Source: an uncultured Eubacteriales bacterium (GTDB lineage Bacteria; Bacillota; Clostridia; Christensenellales; Aristaeellaceae). Taken from it: DNA of 64,000 nucleotides. The stretch is from NCBI GenBank assembly GCA_902795275.1, contig CADBKQ010000001.1, positions 164,582-228,581 on the forward strand, given 5' to 3'. Positions 16,932-24,475 of this stretch are shown in pieces (the stretch's first letter is position 1; each line of letters begins with the position of its first letter). Both the position numbers and the translations under genes were made by a program. A model generated the notes under the pieces. The model saw nothing but the letters and a program-made list of their open reading frames with translations. It did no database searches and was not told the DNA's origin.

Positions 16932-17837
16932 ATGCGCAGCATGACGGGTTACGGACGCCGGCAGGTCAGCCGGGACGGACGGGAAATGACGGTGGAAGTC
17001 AAAACGGTGAACCACCGGTTTCTGGATATTTCCTGCCGCCTGCCCCGCGCCCTGTCCTTTGCCGAGGACGCCGTGCGCAAGCAGATCGGCGCGGCCCTCA
17101 AGCGGGGCCATGCGGACGTGAACGTGACGTACCTGAACCTGCGCCAGGACGCCCGGCAGGTGCGGGTGGACGAAGGCCTGGCCCGGCAGTACCGGGACGC
17201 GATGCTGCTCATGCGCGGAACCCTTTTTGAAGTGGGCGTCAACATCTCGGATGAAATGCGCCACCTGAGCGATCACGACGTGTCCTTCATCGCCTCCCAG
17301 CCCGACGTTTTGCAGGTGACGGTGGCGGAGGAAGACCAGGAAGCCGTGCTCTCCCTGCTCACGGAAGCGCTTGCCCTGGCCTTGGAGGACGTGGCCGCCA
17401 TGCGCGAAAAAGAAGGCGCGGCGCTGCGGGACGACCTGTCCTTCCATCTGGGCGAAGTGCAGCGCCTGCGCGATGAAATCAACCTTCTCGCGCCCAAAGT
17501 ACCGGTGATCTATCGGGATAAGCTGCAGGCCCGGCTTCGGGAACTGGGCGTCAAGGAACTGGACGAACAGCGCCTGGCCCAGGAAGTGGCGATCATGGCC
17601 GACCGCTGCGCCATCGACGAGGAGCTGTCCCGGCTCTTGTCCCACATCGGGCAGATGCGCCAGGCCATCGAAGCGGAAGGGGAAACGGGCCGCCGCCTGG
17701 ATTTCCTCACCCAGGAGCTGAACCGGGAAGTGAACACCATCGGCTCCAAAGCCTCCGACGCGGAGATCACGAAGCTGGTGGTTGCCGCCAAGAGCGAGAT
17801 CGAAAAGCTGCGCGAGCAGGTGCAGAATGTGGAGTGA
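16932..17837 (+). CDS. yicC: YicC/YloC family endoribonuclease
   Basis: The 301-residue protein has the YicC N-terminal signature MRSMTGYGR and EVKTVNHRFLDIS, and the C-terminal DUF1732 region ending with RLDFLTQELNREVNTIGSKA, near-invariant in the family. YicC proteins are endoribonucleases implicated in small-RNA turnover. The ATG at 16932 follows GGAGGTGAGCAGC, so the in-frame GTG at 16923 is part of the leader. It is the first gene of a block with the same order as in B. subtilis (yloC-remA-gmk-rpoZ-coaBC-priA). Confidence 0.93.
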   Translation: MRSMTGYGRRQVSRDGREMTVEVKTVNHRFLDISCRLPRALSFAEDAVRKQIGAALKRGHADVNVTYLNLRQDARQVRVDEGLARQYRDAMLLMRGTLFEVGVNISDEMRHLSDHDVSFIASQPDVLQVTVAEEDQEAVLSLLTEALALALEDVAAMREKEGAALRDDLSFHLGEVQRLRDEINLLAPKVPVIYRDKLQARLRELGVKELDEQRLAQEVAIMADRCAIDEELSRLLSHIGQMRQAIEAEGETGRRLDFLTQELNREVNTIGSKASDAEITKLVVAAKSEIEKLREQVQNVE

Positions 17838-17843
17838 GGGTTC

Positions 17844-18083
17844 ATGAAACTGTTGAACGTGGGCTTTGGCAATATGGTGTCCGCGGGCCGCATCGTGGCG
17901 GTCATCGCGCCGGACTCCGCGCCGGTCAAGCGGCTGGTGCAGGAAGCGCGGGACGGCAGCCACCTGATCGACGCCACCGCCGGCCGCCGCACAAGGGCCG
18001 TGCTGATGATGGACACCGGCCATGTGGTGCTCTCCGCCGTGCAGCCCGAAACCATCGCGGGCCGCATGCAGAGCGAGGAATGA
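17844..18083 (+). CDS. remA: RemA-like extracellular matrix regulator (DUF370)
   Basis: A 79-residue protein with the family start [10 protein letters not shown] and the [21 protein letters not shown] and [20 protein letters not shown] segments. RemA in B. subtilis is a ring-forming DNA-binding protein that activates biofilm-matrix and osmoprotection genes. The gene sits 6 bases after yicC, as in B. subtilis, where the pair precedes gmk. An inverted repeat element separates it from gmk here, which may uncouple them. Confidence 0.93.
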   Translation: MKLLNVGFGNMVSAGRIVAVIAPDSAPVKRLVQEARDGSHLIDATAGRRTRAVLMMDTGHVVLSAVQPETIAGRMQSEE

Positions 18084-18120
18084 TTCTCAAGCGCCGTATC
18101 TGACCAGTCGCCTCGTTTGA

Positions 18121-18240
18121 GATCATGGAGAGTACAGAGTTCAGAGTACAGATTTATATGGTCAACCAATAGGCCGCGGTAAATCGCACACACTATATCA
18201 TCTGCACTCTGTACTCTGTACTCTGCACGCTCGTTCCCCA
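18121..18240. repeat. Hairpin-forming repeat element (GAGTACA arms), second copy
   Basis: Left arm AGAGTACAGAGTTCAGAGTA (from about 18128) faces TGTACTCTGTACTCTGCACG on the right (about 18207-18229), so the transcript could fold into a long imperfect hairpin. The core has ATTTATATGG, CCAATAGGCCG and AATCGCACACAC, as in the element at 11.8 kb. It is inserted between remA and gmk. Confidence 0.75.
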
Positions 18241-18304
18241 TCACTCAAAATCGGGGACGACTGAAGAATGGCCAAGCGCTTTACGAATGAAGGGGGTTCG
18301 ATGA

Positions 18305-18904
18305 ATGAAGGAAGAACGGAAAAGCATGCTCATCGTCATTTCCGGCCCGTCCGGGGTGGGAAAGGGCACCATCTATAACCGCCTGCTGGATAACGACCCC
18401 AGCCTGACTTTCTCCGTCAGCGTCACCACCCGCGGCCCGCGGAACGGGGAAACGGACGGCGTGGACTATTTCTTCATCTCGGAGGAAAAATACCAGGAGC
18501 TGGTGGCGCAGGATGCTTTCCTGGAGCACGCCACCGTCCACGGCCACAGCTACGGCACCCTGAAAAGCCAGATTCAGGAAAAGATGGAAAAGGGCTACAA
18601 CGTGGTGCTGGACATCGACCCCCAGGGAGCGAAGCAGGTCATGGCCCAGTGGCCGGAGTGCGTGTCCATCTTCCTTCTGCCGCCCTCTTACCAGAAGCTG
18701 CGGGAAAGGCTCTACGGCCGCAACACCGACGACCCCAAGGAAATCGAACACCGCCTGAACAACGCCCGGGGCGAAATTGAGCAGGTGGGCATGTACCAGT
18801 ATACCGTGGTGAATGACGACCTGGAGCTGGCCTTCGAGCAGGTGTCCGCCATCATCACCGCCGAAAAACAGCGCACAAACCGGTATTTTCCGGTTGTGGA
18901 ATAA
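18305..18904 (+). CDS. gmk: Guanylate kinase
   Basis: The 199-residue enzyme phosphorylates GMP to GDP. The P-loop is GPSGVGKGT (about 14-22); the GMP-binding region has SVTTRGPRNGETDGVDYFF, and LDIDPQGAKQV follows at about 103. Position between remA and rpoZ is the conserved Firmicutes order. Two starts are possible: ATG 18305 (preceded by GGGGG 10 bases upstream) or ATG 18326 (MLIVISG, preceded by AAGGAAG). The first is given; the second would match the usual family N-terminus. Confidence 0.95.
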   Translation: MKEERKSMLIVISGPSGVGKGTIYNRLLDNDPSLTFSVSVTTRGPRNGETDGVDYFFISEEKYQELVAQDAFLEHATVHGHSYGTLKSQIQEKMEKGYNVVLDIDPQGAKQVMAQWPECVSIFLLPPSYQKLRERLYGRNTDDPKEIEHRLNNARGEIEQVGMYQYTVVNDDLELAFEQVSAIITAEKQRTNRYFPVVE

Positions 18905-18950
18905 AGGTAACAGTTCAGTCATTGCTTAAAGGGCACTTTAGATTATAAAA

Positions 18951-19060
18951 GGGATTAGGGAATAGGGATTAGGAAGAAAGTGTACAATGAACCTGTCCAC
19001 AACACGATTGGAAACCAACGAAATAGCAAAACAAAAATGACTAATCCCTAATCCCTCCGT
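18951..19060. repeat. TAATCCC-type repeat element with inverted arms
   Basis: GGGATTAGGGAATAGGGATTAGG (18951-18973) faces CTAATCCCTAATCCCTCC (about 19041-19058) around a core with ATTGGAAACCAACGAAAT and AAACAAAAATGAC. The same core recurs in the element at 53.85-53.95 kb. It lies between gmk and rpoZ. Confidence 0.75.
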
Positions 19061-19126
19061 TACATAAAGTGTCCAATGAGCGACTGAACAGATACGAATC
19101 AAGATTATTATGAGGAGGAAACAAAA

Positions 19127-19342
19127 ATGCCTGTGAATAAACCCGCTATCGACGAACTGGATCAGAAAGTGGACTGCCGCTACACCCTGGTGGTGGAAAG
19201 CGCCAAGCGCGCCCGGGAACTGGTGGGCGGCGCCCAGCCTCTCATCGACCCCAAGGATATGAAGCCCGTGTCCATCGCCGTGGACGAAATCAACCGGGGC
19301 CTGCTGACGTACCGCCGCAACCTGGAAGACGAAGAGGAATAA
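19127..19342 (+). CDS. rpoZ: RNA polymerase omega subunit
   Basis: A 71-residue protein with the omega signature: an N-terminal PAIDELDQKVDCRYTLVVE followed by AKRARELVGG and the acidic C-terminus. GAGGAGG is at the right distance from the ATG. Its position just before coaBC (1 base apart) is the usual Firmicutes arrangement. Omega supports RNA polymerase assembly and, in some groups, ppGpp response. Confidence 0.93.
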   Translation: MPVNKPAIDELDQKVDCRYTLVVESAKRARELVGGAQPLIDPKDMKPVSIAVDEINRGLLTYRRNLEDEEE

Positions 19343-19343
19343 C

Positions 19344-20558
19344 ATGACGCCGCTGGAAGGAAAAAACGTGGTGCTGGGCGTGACGGGAGGCATCGCCGCC
19401 TATAAGGCGTGCGAGCTTGTTTCCCGCCTGCGCAAGGCCGGGGCGCAGGTGTACGTCATTATGACGCAGCACGCCTGCCAGTTCGTCGCGCCGCTGACCT
19501 TTGAAACCCTCAGCAATCATCCCGCGGTGACGGACACCTTCGCCCGCCCCGAAACCTGGGAGGTGGAGCACATCGCCCTGGCGAAGCGGGCGGACGTGTT
19601 TGTGGTCGCCCCGGCCACCGCCAACATCCTGGCGAAGATGGCCCACGGCATCGCCGACGATATGCTGTCCACCACTGTGCTGGCGACGAAAGCGCCGGTG
19701 CTGGTGGCCCCCGCCATGAATACTGGCATGTGGGAGAACGCCGCTACCCGGGAAAACGTGAAGCTGCTGCGTCAGCGCGGCATCCGCTTCATCGGCCCGG
19801 AGGGCGGCTTCCTGGCTTGCGGCGATACCGGCGCGGGCCGCATGAGCGAGCCCAAGGATATTTTTGCGGAAATCACAAATATCCTGCATCCCAGGCTGGA
19901 CATGGAGGGCCTGCGCGTGCTGGTGACGGCGGGGCCGACCCAGGAAAGGATCGACCCGGTGCGCTACATATCCAACCGTTCCAGCGGCAAGATGGGCTAC
20001 GCCATCGCGGAAGCGGCGGCAAAGCGCGGGGCCAGGGTAACGCTGGTCACGGGGCCGGTGAGCCTGAGCGTTCCCGAGGGCGTGGAGGCAGTGAAAATTC
20101 TGTCCACCCAGGACTTGTACGACGCCATGACCGCCCGCTGCCCGGATACGGACATCGTGATCCAGGCCGCGGCCCCCGCGGACTTCGCCCCCGCGACGGT
20201 GGCGGAACAGAAAATCAAGAAGCAGGGCGACGGGGACTTGGTGCTGACCCTGCGCCAGAACCCCGACGTGGCGGCGCAGGTGGGGCGGCTGAAGCGTCCC
20301 GGCCAGGTGCTGGTGGGCTTTGCCGCCGAGACCAACGACGTGCTAAAAAACGCCGCGGCCAAGCTGCAAAAGAAAAACCTGGACATGATCGTGGCCAACG
20401 ACGTGACCGCCCCCGGCGCGGGGTTCGACGTGGATACCAACATCGTCACCTTCGTGACGCAGGAAAAGCAGGAAACCCTGCCCTGCCTGCCCAAGACCCA
20501 GGTGGCGGAAGAACTGCTGGATCGGGCGATGATGATTTTTCAAAAGCAGAAGAGATAA
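19344..20558 (+). CDS. coaBC: Bifunctional phosphopantothenoylcysteine decarboxylase / phosphopantothenate-cysteine ligase
   Basis: The 404-residue protein carries both steps of coenzyme A synthesis after pantothenate phosphorylation. The flavin-dependent CoaC half (1-185) shows LGVTGGIAAYKA, PAMNTGMWENAATREN and the catalytic-Cys loop ACGDTGAGRM. The CTP-dependent CoaB half (188-404) begins VLVTAGPTQERIDPVRYISN and includes SSGKMGYAIAEAA, GFAAET and ANDVTAPGAGFDVDTN. Placement between rpoZ and priA follows the conserved order. A perfect 20-bp hairpin element lies between it and priA. Confidence 0.95.
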   Translation: MTPLEGKNVVLGVTGGIAAYKACELVSRLRKAGAQVYVIMTQHACQFVAPLTFETLSNHPAVTDTFARPETWEVEHIALAKRADVFVVAPATANILAKMAHGIADDMLSTTVLATKAPVLVAPAMNTGMWENAATRENVKLLRQRGIRFIGPEGGFLACGDTGAGRMSEPKDIFAEITNILHPRLDMEGLRVLVTAGPTQERIDPVRYISNRSSGKMGYAIAEAAAKRGARVTLVTGPVSLSVPEGVEAVKILSTQDLYDAMTARCPDTDIVIQAAAPADFAPATVAEQKIKKQGDGDLVLTLRQNPDVAAQVGRLKRPGQVLVGFAAETNDVLKNAAAKLQKKNLDMIVANDVTAPGAGFDVDTNIVTFVTQEKQETLPCLPKTQVAEELLDRAMMIFQKQKR

Positions 20559-20581
20559 ACAAAGCAGATATTTACCGTACC

Positions 20582-20655
20582 CCCTTTACGGGTTTCTTGG
20601 AAGGGGGTGCGGGGGAAACCATTCTTTGACCTTCAAAGAATGGTTTCCCCCGCAA
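20582..20655. repeat. Dispersed hairpin element, copy 1 (20-bp perfect stem)
   Basis: GCGGGGGAAACCATTCTTTG (20610-20629) and its exact reverse complement (20635-20654) enclose a 5-base loop. The lead-in TTTCTTGGAAGGGGGT is shared with the copy at 22.94-23.01 kb. On the RNA it could act as a processing or pausing site between coaBC and priA; there is no T-run, so a terminator is unlikely. Confidence 0.85.
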
Positions 20656-20674
20656 AACTCAAAGGAGGTTAAGG

Positions 20675-22897
20675 GTGTACGCGGAAATCATCGTGGATAT
20701 TGCGTCCGAGCAGGTGGACCGCGTATTTACCTACCTCGTGCCGGACACGCTGGACATCCGGCCCGGCATGCGGGTGCGGATACCGTTCGGGCCGCGGGAA
20801 AAAGAAGGGTACGTCATCCGGCTGAAAGAAACGGCGGACTGGGACGAAAGCAAAATCAAGCCCATCCTGGCGGCGCTGGAGCCTTACTCCGCGCTGCTGC
20901 CGGAGCTGATGGAGCTGGCCTGGGAGATTCGCGCCAAATGCCATTGCCCCCTGTGCGAGGCGCTGCGGCTGATGCTGCCCGCCGAAATGCGGGGCGGCAG
21001 GGTGAAGATCAAGACGGAAGAATACATTCGCCTGCTGATCCCGCCGGATCGAATCGACGAGGCTATTGCCGCCCAGAAGCGGGCGAAGAGCCGGCAAATG
21101 CTGATTCGCATGCTGTCCGACGGCCTGCCGCATCCGATGAGTGAGATTCGCCCCATGTTCCGGGACGCCCGCGCTCCTATCGCTTACCTGGCGGAACGGG
21201 AAATGGTGGAGATCACCGAGAAGGAAGCGCTGCGCTCGCCCTACTACGGCCGGGTGGACGCGCCGCCCGACCCGGAACTGACGCCCGAGCAGGAAGAAGC
21301 CCTGTCCGAGCTCATCCCGGCGCTGACCCATCCCGCTAAGCCCTTCCTGTTGCAGGGCGTGACGGGCTCCGGCAAAACGGAGGTCTATATCCGCCTGGTG
21401 CGGGAAGCGCTGCGGCAGGGCAAAGGGGCCATCATCCTGGTGCCGGAAATCGTGCTGACGCCGCAGATGATCAACTGGTTCCGCTCCCGGTTCGGGGATA
21501 CCATGGCGGTGCTGCATTCCCGGCTCACGCCCGGCGAACGGTTCGACGAATGGCGGCGCATCCGCAAGGGCATGGCCCGCATCGTGATCGGGGCGCGCTC
21601 GGCGGTGTTCGCGCCGGTGGAAAAGCTGGGCGTCGTCATCGTGGACGAGGAGCACGAGCAGACGTATCTGTCTGACCGCTTTCCCCAGTACGACGCCCGG
21701 GAGATTGCCGTGTCCCGCGGGAAACGGGAAGGGGCCGCCGTGGTGCTGGCCAGCGCCACGCCCAGCATCTATTCCTACGCCATGACCCGGCGCGGGGATT
21801 ACACGCTGATCGAAATGCCCCATCGGGTGCTGAACCGCCCGCTGCCCACGGTGCATCTGGTGGATATGCGGCAGGAGCTGCGCCTGGGCAACCACAGCAT
21901 GTTTTCGGGACTTTTACAGCAAAAGCTGGAAGCGTGCATGGAGGGCGGCCACCAGGCCATGCTGTTCATCAACCGGCGCGGCTACGCCAGCTCGGTCAAC
22001 TGCCGCAAGTGCGGGGAGACGATCAAGTGCTCCCGGTGCGACGTGTCGATGACCTACCACAGCTTCGACAACACCCTCCGCTGCCACTACTGCGGCGAGG
22101 TGCGGCCCATGCCGAAAACCTGCCCGACCTGCGGCAGCACGTACATCAAGGCCATGGGCACCGGCACCCAGAAGGTGGAGGAGGAGCTCAACCGGCGCTT
22201 CCCCGGCGCGGGGGTCATCCGCATGGATATCGACACCACGTCGGAGAAAAACGCTCACTTTGAACTGGTGGACCGGTTCCGGTCCGGGCAGGCGAAGATT
22301 CTGCTGGGGACGCAGATGATCGCCAAGGGGCTGGACTTTCCCCAGGTGACGCTGGTGGGCGCGGTGATGGCGGATTTGACGCTGAACTTTCCCGATTACC
22401 GCGCCGCTGAAAGGACTTACCAGCTTTTGGTGCAGGTGGCGGGGCGCGCGGGGCGGGGCGAACAGCCCGGCGAAGTGGTGATTCAGACCTACCAGCCCGA
22501 CCACTACGCCATCCGCAGCGCCGCGAATCAGGACTACCGCGCGTTTTTTAACGAGGAGTTTGGCAGGCGCAAGGCGGATCTGTACCCGCCGTTCACGATG
22601 ATGGCCCGCTTCCTGTGCGAGGCAAAGGAAATGACGGCGGCGCTGGTAACGGCGGAGCACATCAAGAACCGGATCGTGGAGGAGTTTTCCGCTTCGCCCC
22701 TGTTCCGGCGCATCTTCTTTATCCGGGCGGACACAGCGCCGATCACAAAAATTCAGGACAGGGCGAGGGCGCAGGTGCTTTTGAAGCTGCTCAACCACCC
22801 GGACACGGACAGACTGCTGGCCCGGTTTCAGGAAATGGCGGGGGAAGAATACCCGGCAAAGGTACAATTGGAAATCAACCCAGCCTCGCTGGCGTAA
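20675..22897 (+). CDS. priA: Primosomal protein N', PriA helicase
   Basis: The 740-residue replication-restart helicase starts at GTG 20675, just after AAAGGAGG. The N-terminal 3'-DNA-end binding domain (about 1-105) begins YAEIIVDIASEQVDRVFTY. Walker A is GVTGSGKTEVY (about 229) and the DEAH-like box is VDEEHEQ (about 326). A zinc-binding region with paired CxxC motifs (CRKC, CSRC, CHYC, CPTC) lies at about 445-490. Motifs V/VI are in GTQMIAKGLDFPQV and QVAGRAGRG. It is flanked on both sides by the same hairpin element, otherwise in the standard order coaBC-priA-def-fmt. Confidence 0.96.
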   Translation: MYAEIIVDIASEQVDRVFTYLVPDTLDIRPGMRVRIPFGPREKEGYVIRLKETADWDESKIKPILAALEPYSALLPELMELAWEIRAKCHCPLCEALRLMLPAEMRGGRVKIKTEEYIRLLIPPDRIDEAIAAQKRAKSRQMLIRMLSDGLPHPMSEIRPMFRDARAPIAYLAEREMVEITEKEALRSPYYGRVDAPPDPELTPEQEEALSELIPALTHPAKPFLLQGVTGSGKTEVYIRLVREALRQGKGAIILVPEIVLTPQMINWFRSRFGDTMAVLHSRLTPGERFDEWRRIRKGMARIVIGARSAVFAPVEKLGVVIVDEEHEQTYLSDRFPQYDAREIAVSRGKREGAAVVLASATPSIYSYAMTRRGDYTLIEMPHRVLNRPLPTVHLVDMRQELRLGNHSMFSGLLQQKLEACMEGGHQAMLFINRRGYASSVNCRKCGETIKCSRCDVSMTYHSFDNTLRCHYCGEVRPMPKTCPTCGSTYIKAMGTGTQKVEEELNRRFPGAGVIRMDIDTTSEKNAHFELVDRFRSGQAKILLGTQMIAKGLDFPQVTLVGAVMADLTLNFPDYRAAERTYQLLVQVAGRAGRGEQPGEVVIQTYQPDHYAIRSAANQDYRAFFNEEFGRRKADLYPPFTMMARFLCEAKEMTAALVTAEHIKNRIVEEFSASPLFRRIFFIRADTAPITKIQDRARAQVLLKLLNHPDTDRLLARFQEMAGEEYPAKVQLEINPASLA

Positions 22898-22935
22898 CAA
22901 CATGCTAATATTGATTACAGCATAATGTGTTTTAT

Positions 22936-23009
22936 TTCCCTTATGGCTTTCTTGGAAGGGGGTCTGGGGGAAACCATTCTTTGGCCTCCAAAGAATGGTT
23001 TCCCCCAGA
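22936..23009. repeat. Dispersed hairpin element, copy 2 (22-bp perfect stem)
   Basis: Positions 22963-22984 and 22988-23009 are exact reverse complements of 22 bases around a 3-base loop. The lead-in GCTTTCTTGGAAGGGGGT matches copy 1. It lies between priA and def. Confidence 0.85.
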
Positions 23010-23035
23010 AAACTCCCCATATATAGGAGGAAAGA

Positions 23036-23527
23036 ATGGTTCGTAAAATACTGGAACTGGGCGACGAAGCCCTGCGCAAAACCTGCAAACCCATGAAGAC
23101 TTACGACCTGCGGCTGTGGCTGCTGCTGCGGGACATGGCGGAAACCATGTACAAGGCCGAGGGGGTCGGCCTGGCAGCGCCCCAGGTGGGGATTCTGCGC
23201 CGGGTCGTGGTGATTGACGTGGGGGACGATCACGGGCTGATCGAGCTGGTGAACCCGGAGATCATCGCCACGGAGGGCGAGCAGGCGGGGAGCGAAGGAT
23301 GCCTGAGCGTTCCGGGCCGCCGGGGGTATGTGGTGCGGCCCAATAAAGTGACCGTCCGCGCCCAGGACCGGAAGGGCAAGAAGATTGAAATCACCGGCGA
23401 AGGACTGCTGGCCCGGGCGCTGTGCCACGAGATCGACCACCTGGACGGCATCATCTACGTGGACAAAATGGATCACGAAATCTTCGACGACGACGAGGAA
23501 GAAGCGGCTTCGAAGGAGGAAAAGTAA
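23036..23527 (+). CDS. def: Peptide deformylase
   Basis: The 163-residue metalloenzyme removes the formyl group from nascent N-termini. All three motifs are visible: GVGLAAPQVG (about 42-51), EGCLSVPG (about 87-94, metal-binding Cys) and CHEIDHLDG (about 129-137, two metal-binding His and catalytic Glu). The acidic tail FDDDEEEAASKEEK is a local extension. The ATG follows TAGGAGGAAAGA and the stop abuts the fmt start, so the two are coupled as in most bacteria. Confidence 0.96.
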   Translation: MVRKILELGDEALRKTCKPMKTYDLRLWLLLRDMAETMYKAEGVGLAAPQVGILRRVVVIDVGDDHGLIELVNPEIIATEGEQAGSEGCLSVPGRRGYVVRPNKVTVRAQDRKGKKIEITGEGLLARALCHEIDHLDGIIYVDKMDHEIFDDDEEEAASKEEK

Positions 23528-24475
23528 ATGCGCGTCGTGTTTCTGGGCACGCCGGAGTTTGGCGTTCCTTCCTTGAAAGCGCTGGTGAACGCAGGATATG
23601 AAGTGGCCGGCGTGTTCACCCAGCCGGACAAGCCCAAGGGCCGGGGCAATAAAATGCTCCCCAGCCCGGTGAAAAGCTGCGCCATGGCATTGGGGATTCC
23701 CGTGTTCCAGCCGGTAAAGATCCGCGTGGACGGGGTGAACGACCTGCGGGATTTGCGGCCCGACCTGTGCGTGACCGCCGCTTTCGGGCAGATTCTGTCC
23801 CAGGAGATTCTGGACATTCCCAGGATCGGCACCGTGAACGTCCATTCGTCGCTGCTGCCCAAATACCGGGGCTCCGCGCCGATCAACTGGGCGATCATGG
23901 AGGGGGAGACCGTGACCGGCGTCACCACCATGATGACGGACAAGGGCCTGGACACGGGGAATATTCTGCTCAAGCGCGAAGTGGCGATCCTGCCCGGCGA
24001 AACCGCGGAAGAACTCACCGCACGCCTGGCCCCCATCGGCGCGGAACTGCTGATCGAAACCATTCGCGGCCTGGAAGCGGGCACCGTCCGGCGGGTGAAG
24101 CAGGACGAAAACGAAGCCAGCTATTTCCCCATGCTGAAAAAGGAGATGGGGGAGATCGACTGGCGTTTGTCCGCGCATCAGATCGTGTGCCGCGTCCGGG
24201 GCCTGACGCCCTGGCCGGGCAGTACGTTCACCTGGGGCGGCGGCGAAGCAGTGAAGGTCTGGAAGGCAGAGGAAGCGGAGAACCTCGGCAAAGTGCCGGG
24301 GGAAATCCTCTGCGCCGACGCGAAGAACGGCCTGGTCATCGCCGCCGGGGAAGGGGCCGTGCGGGTGATCGAATTGCAGGCTCCCGGCGGAAAACGTATG
24401 AACGCGAAGGATTATCTGCGGGGGCACCCCGTTTCCTATACGGAAGTCGAACTGACGGAGGAAAAACATGGATAA
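23528..24475 (+). CDS. fmt: Methionyl-tRNA formyltransferase
   Basis: The 315-residue enzyme formylates initiator Met-tRNA using 10-formyl-tetrahydrofolate. It starts MRVVFLGTPEFGVPSL, has the folate-site region VTAAFGQIL (about 81) and the catalytic stretch VHSSLLPKYRGSAPINWAI (about 105-123), then a C-terminal OB-like domain from about 205 (WRLSAHQIVCRVRGLTPWPG). It begins directly after the def stop and overlaps rsmB by 8 bases. Confidence 0.96.
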   Translation: MRVVFLGTPEFGVPSLKALVNAGYEVAGVFTQPDKPKGRGNKMLPSPVKSCAMALGIPVFQPVKIRVDGVNDLRDLRPDLCVTAAFGQILSQEILDIPRIGTVNVHSSLLPKYRGSAPINWAIMEGETVTGVTTMMTDKGLDTGNILLKREVAILPGETAEELTARLAPIGAELLIETIRGLEAGTVRRVKQDENEASYFPMLKKEMGEIDWRLSAHQIVCRVRGLTPWPGSTFTWGGGEAVKVWKAEEAENLGKVPGEILCADAKNGLVIAAGEGAVRVIELQAPGGKRMNAKDYLRGHPVSYTEVELTEEKHG

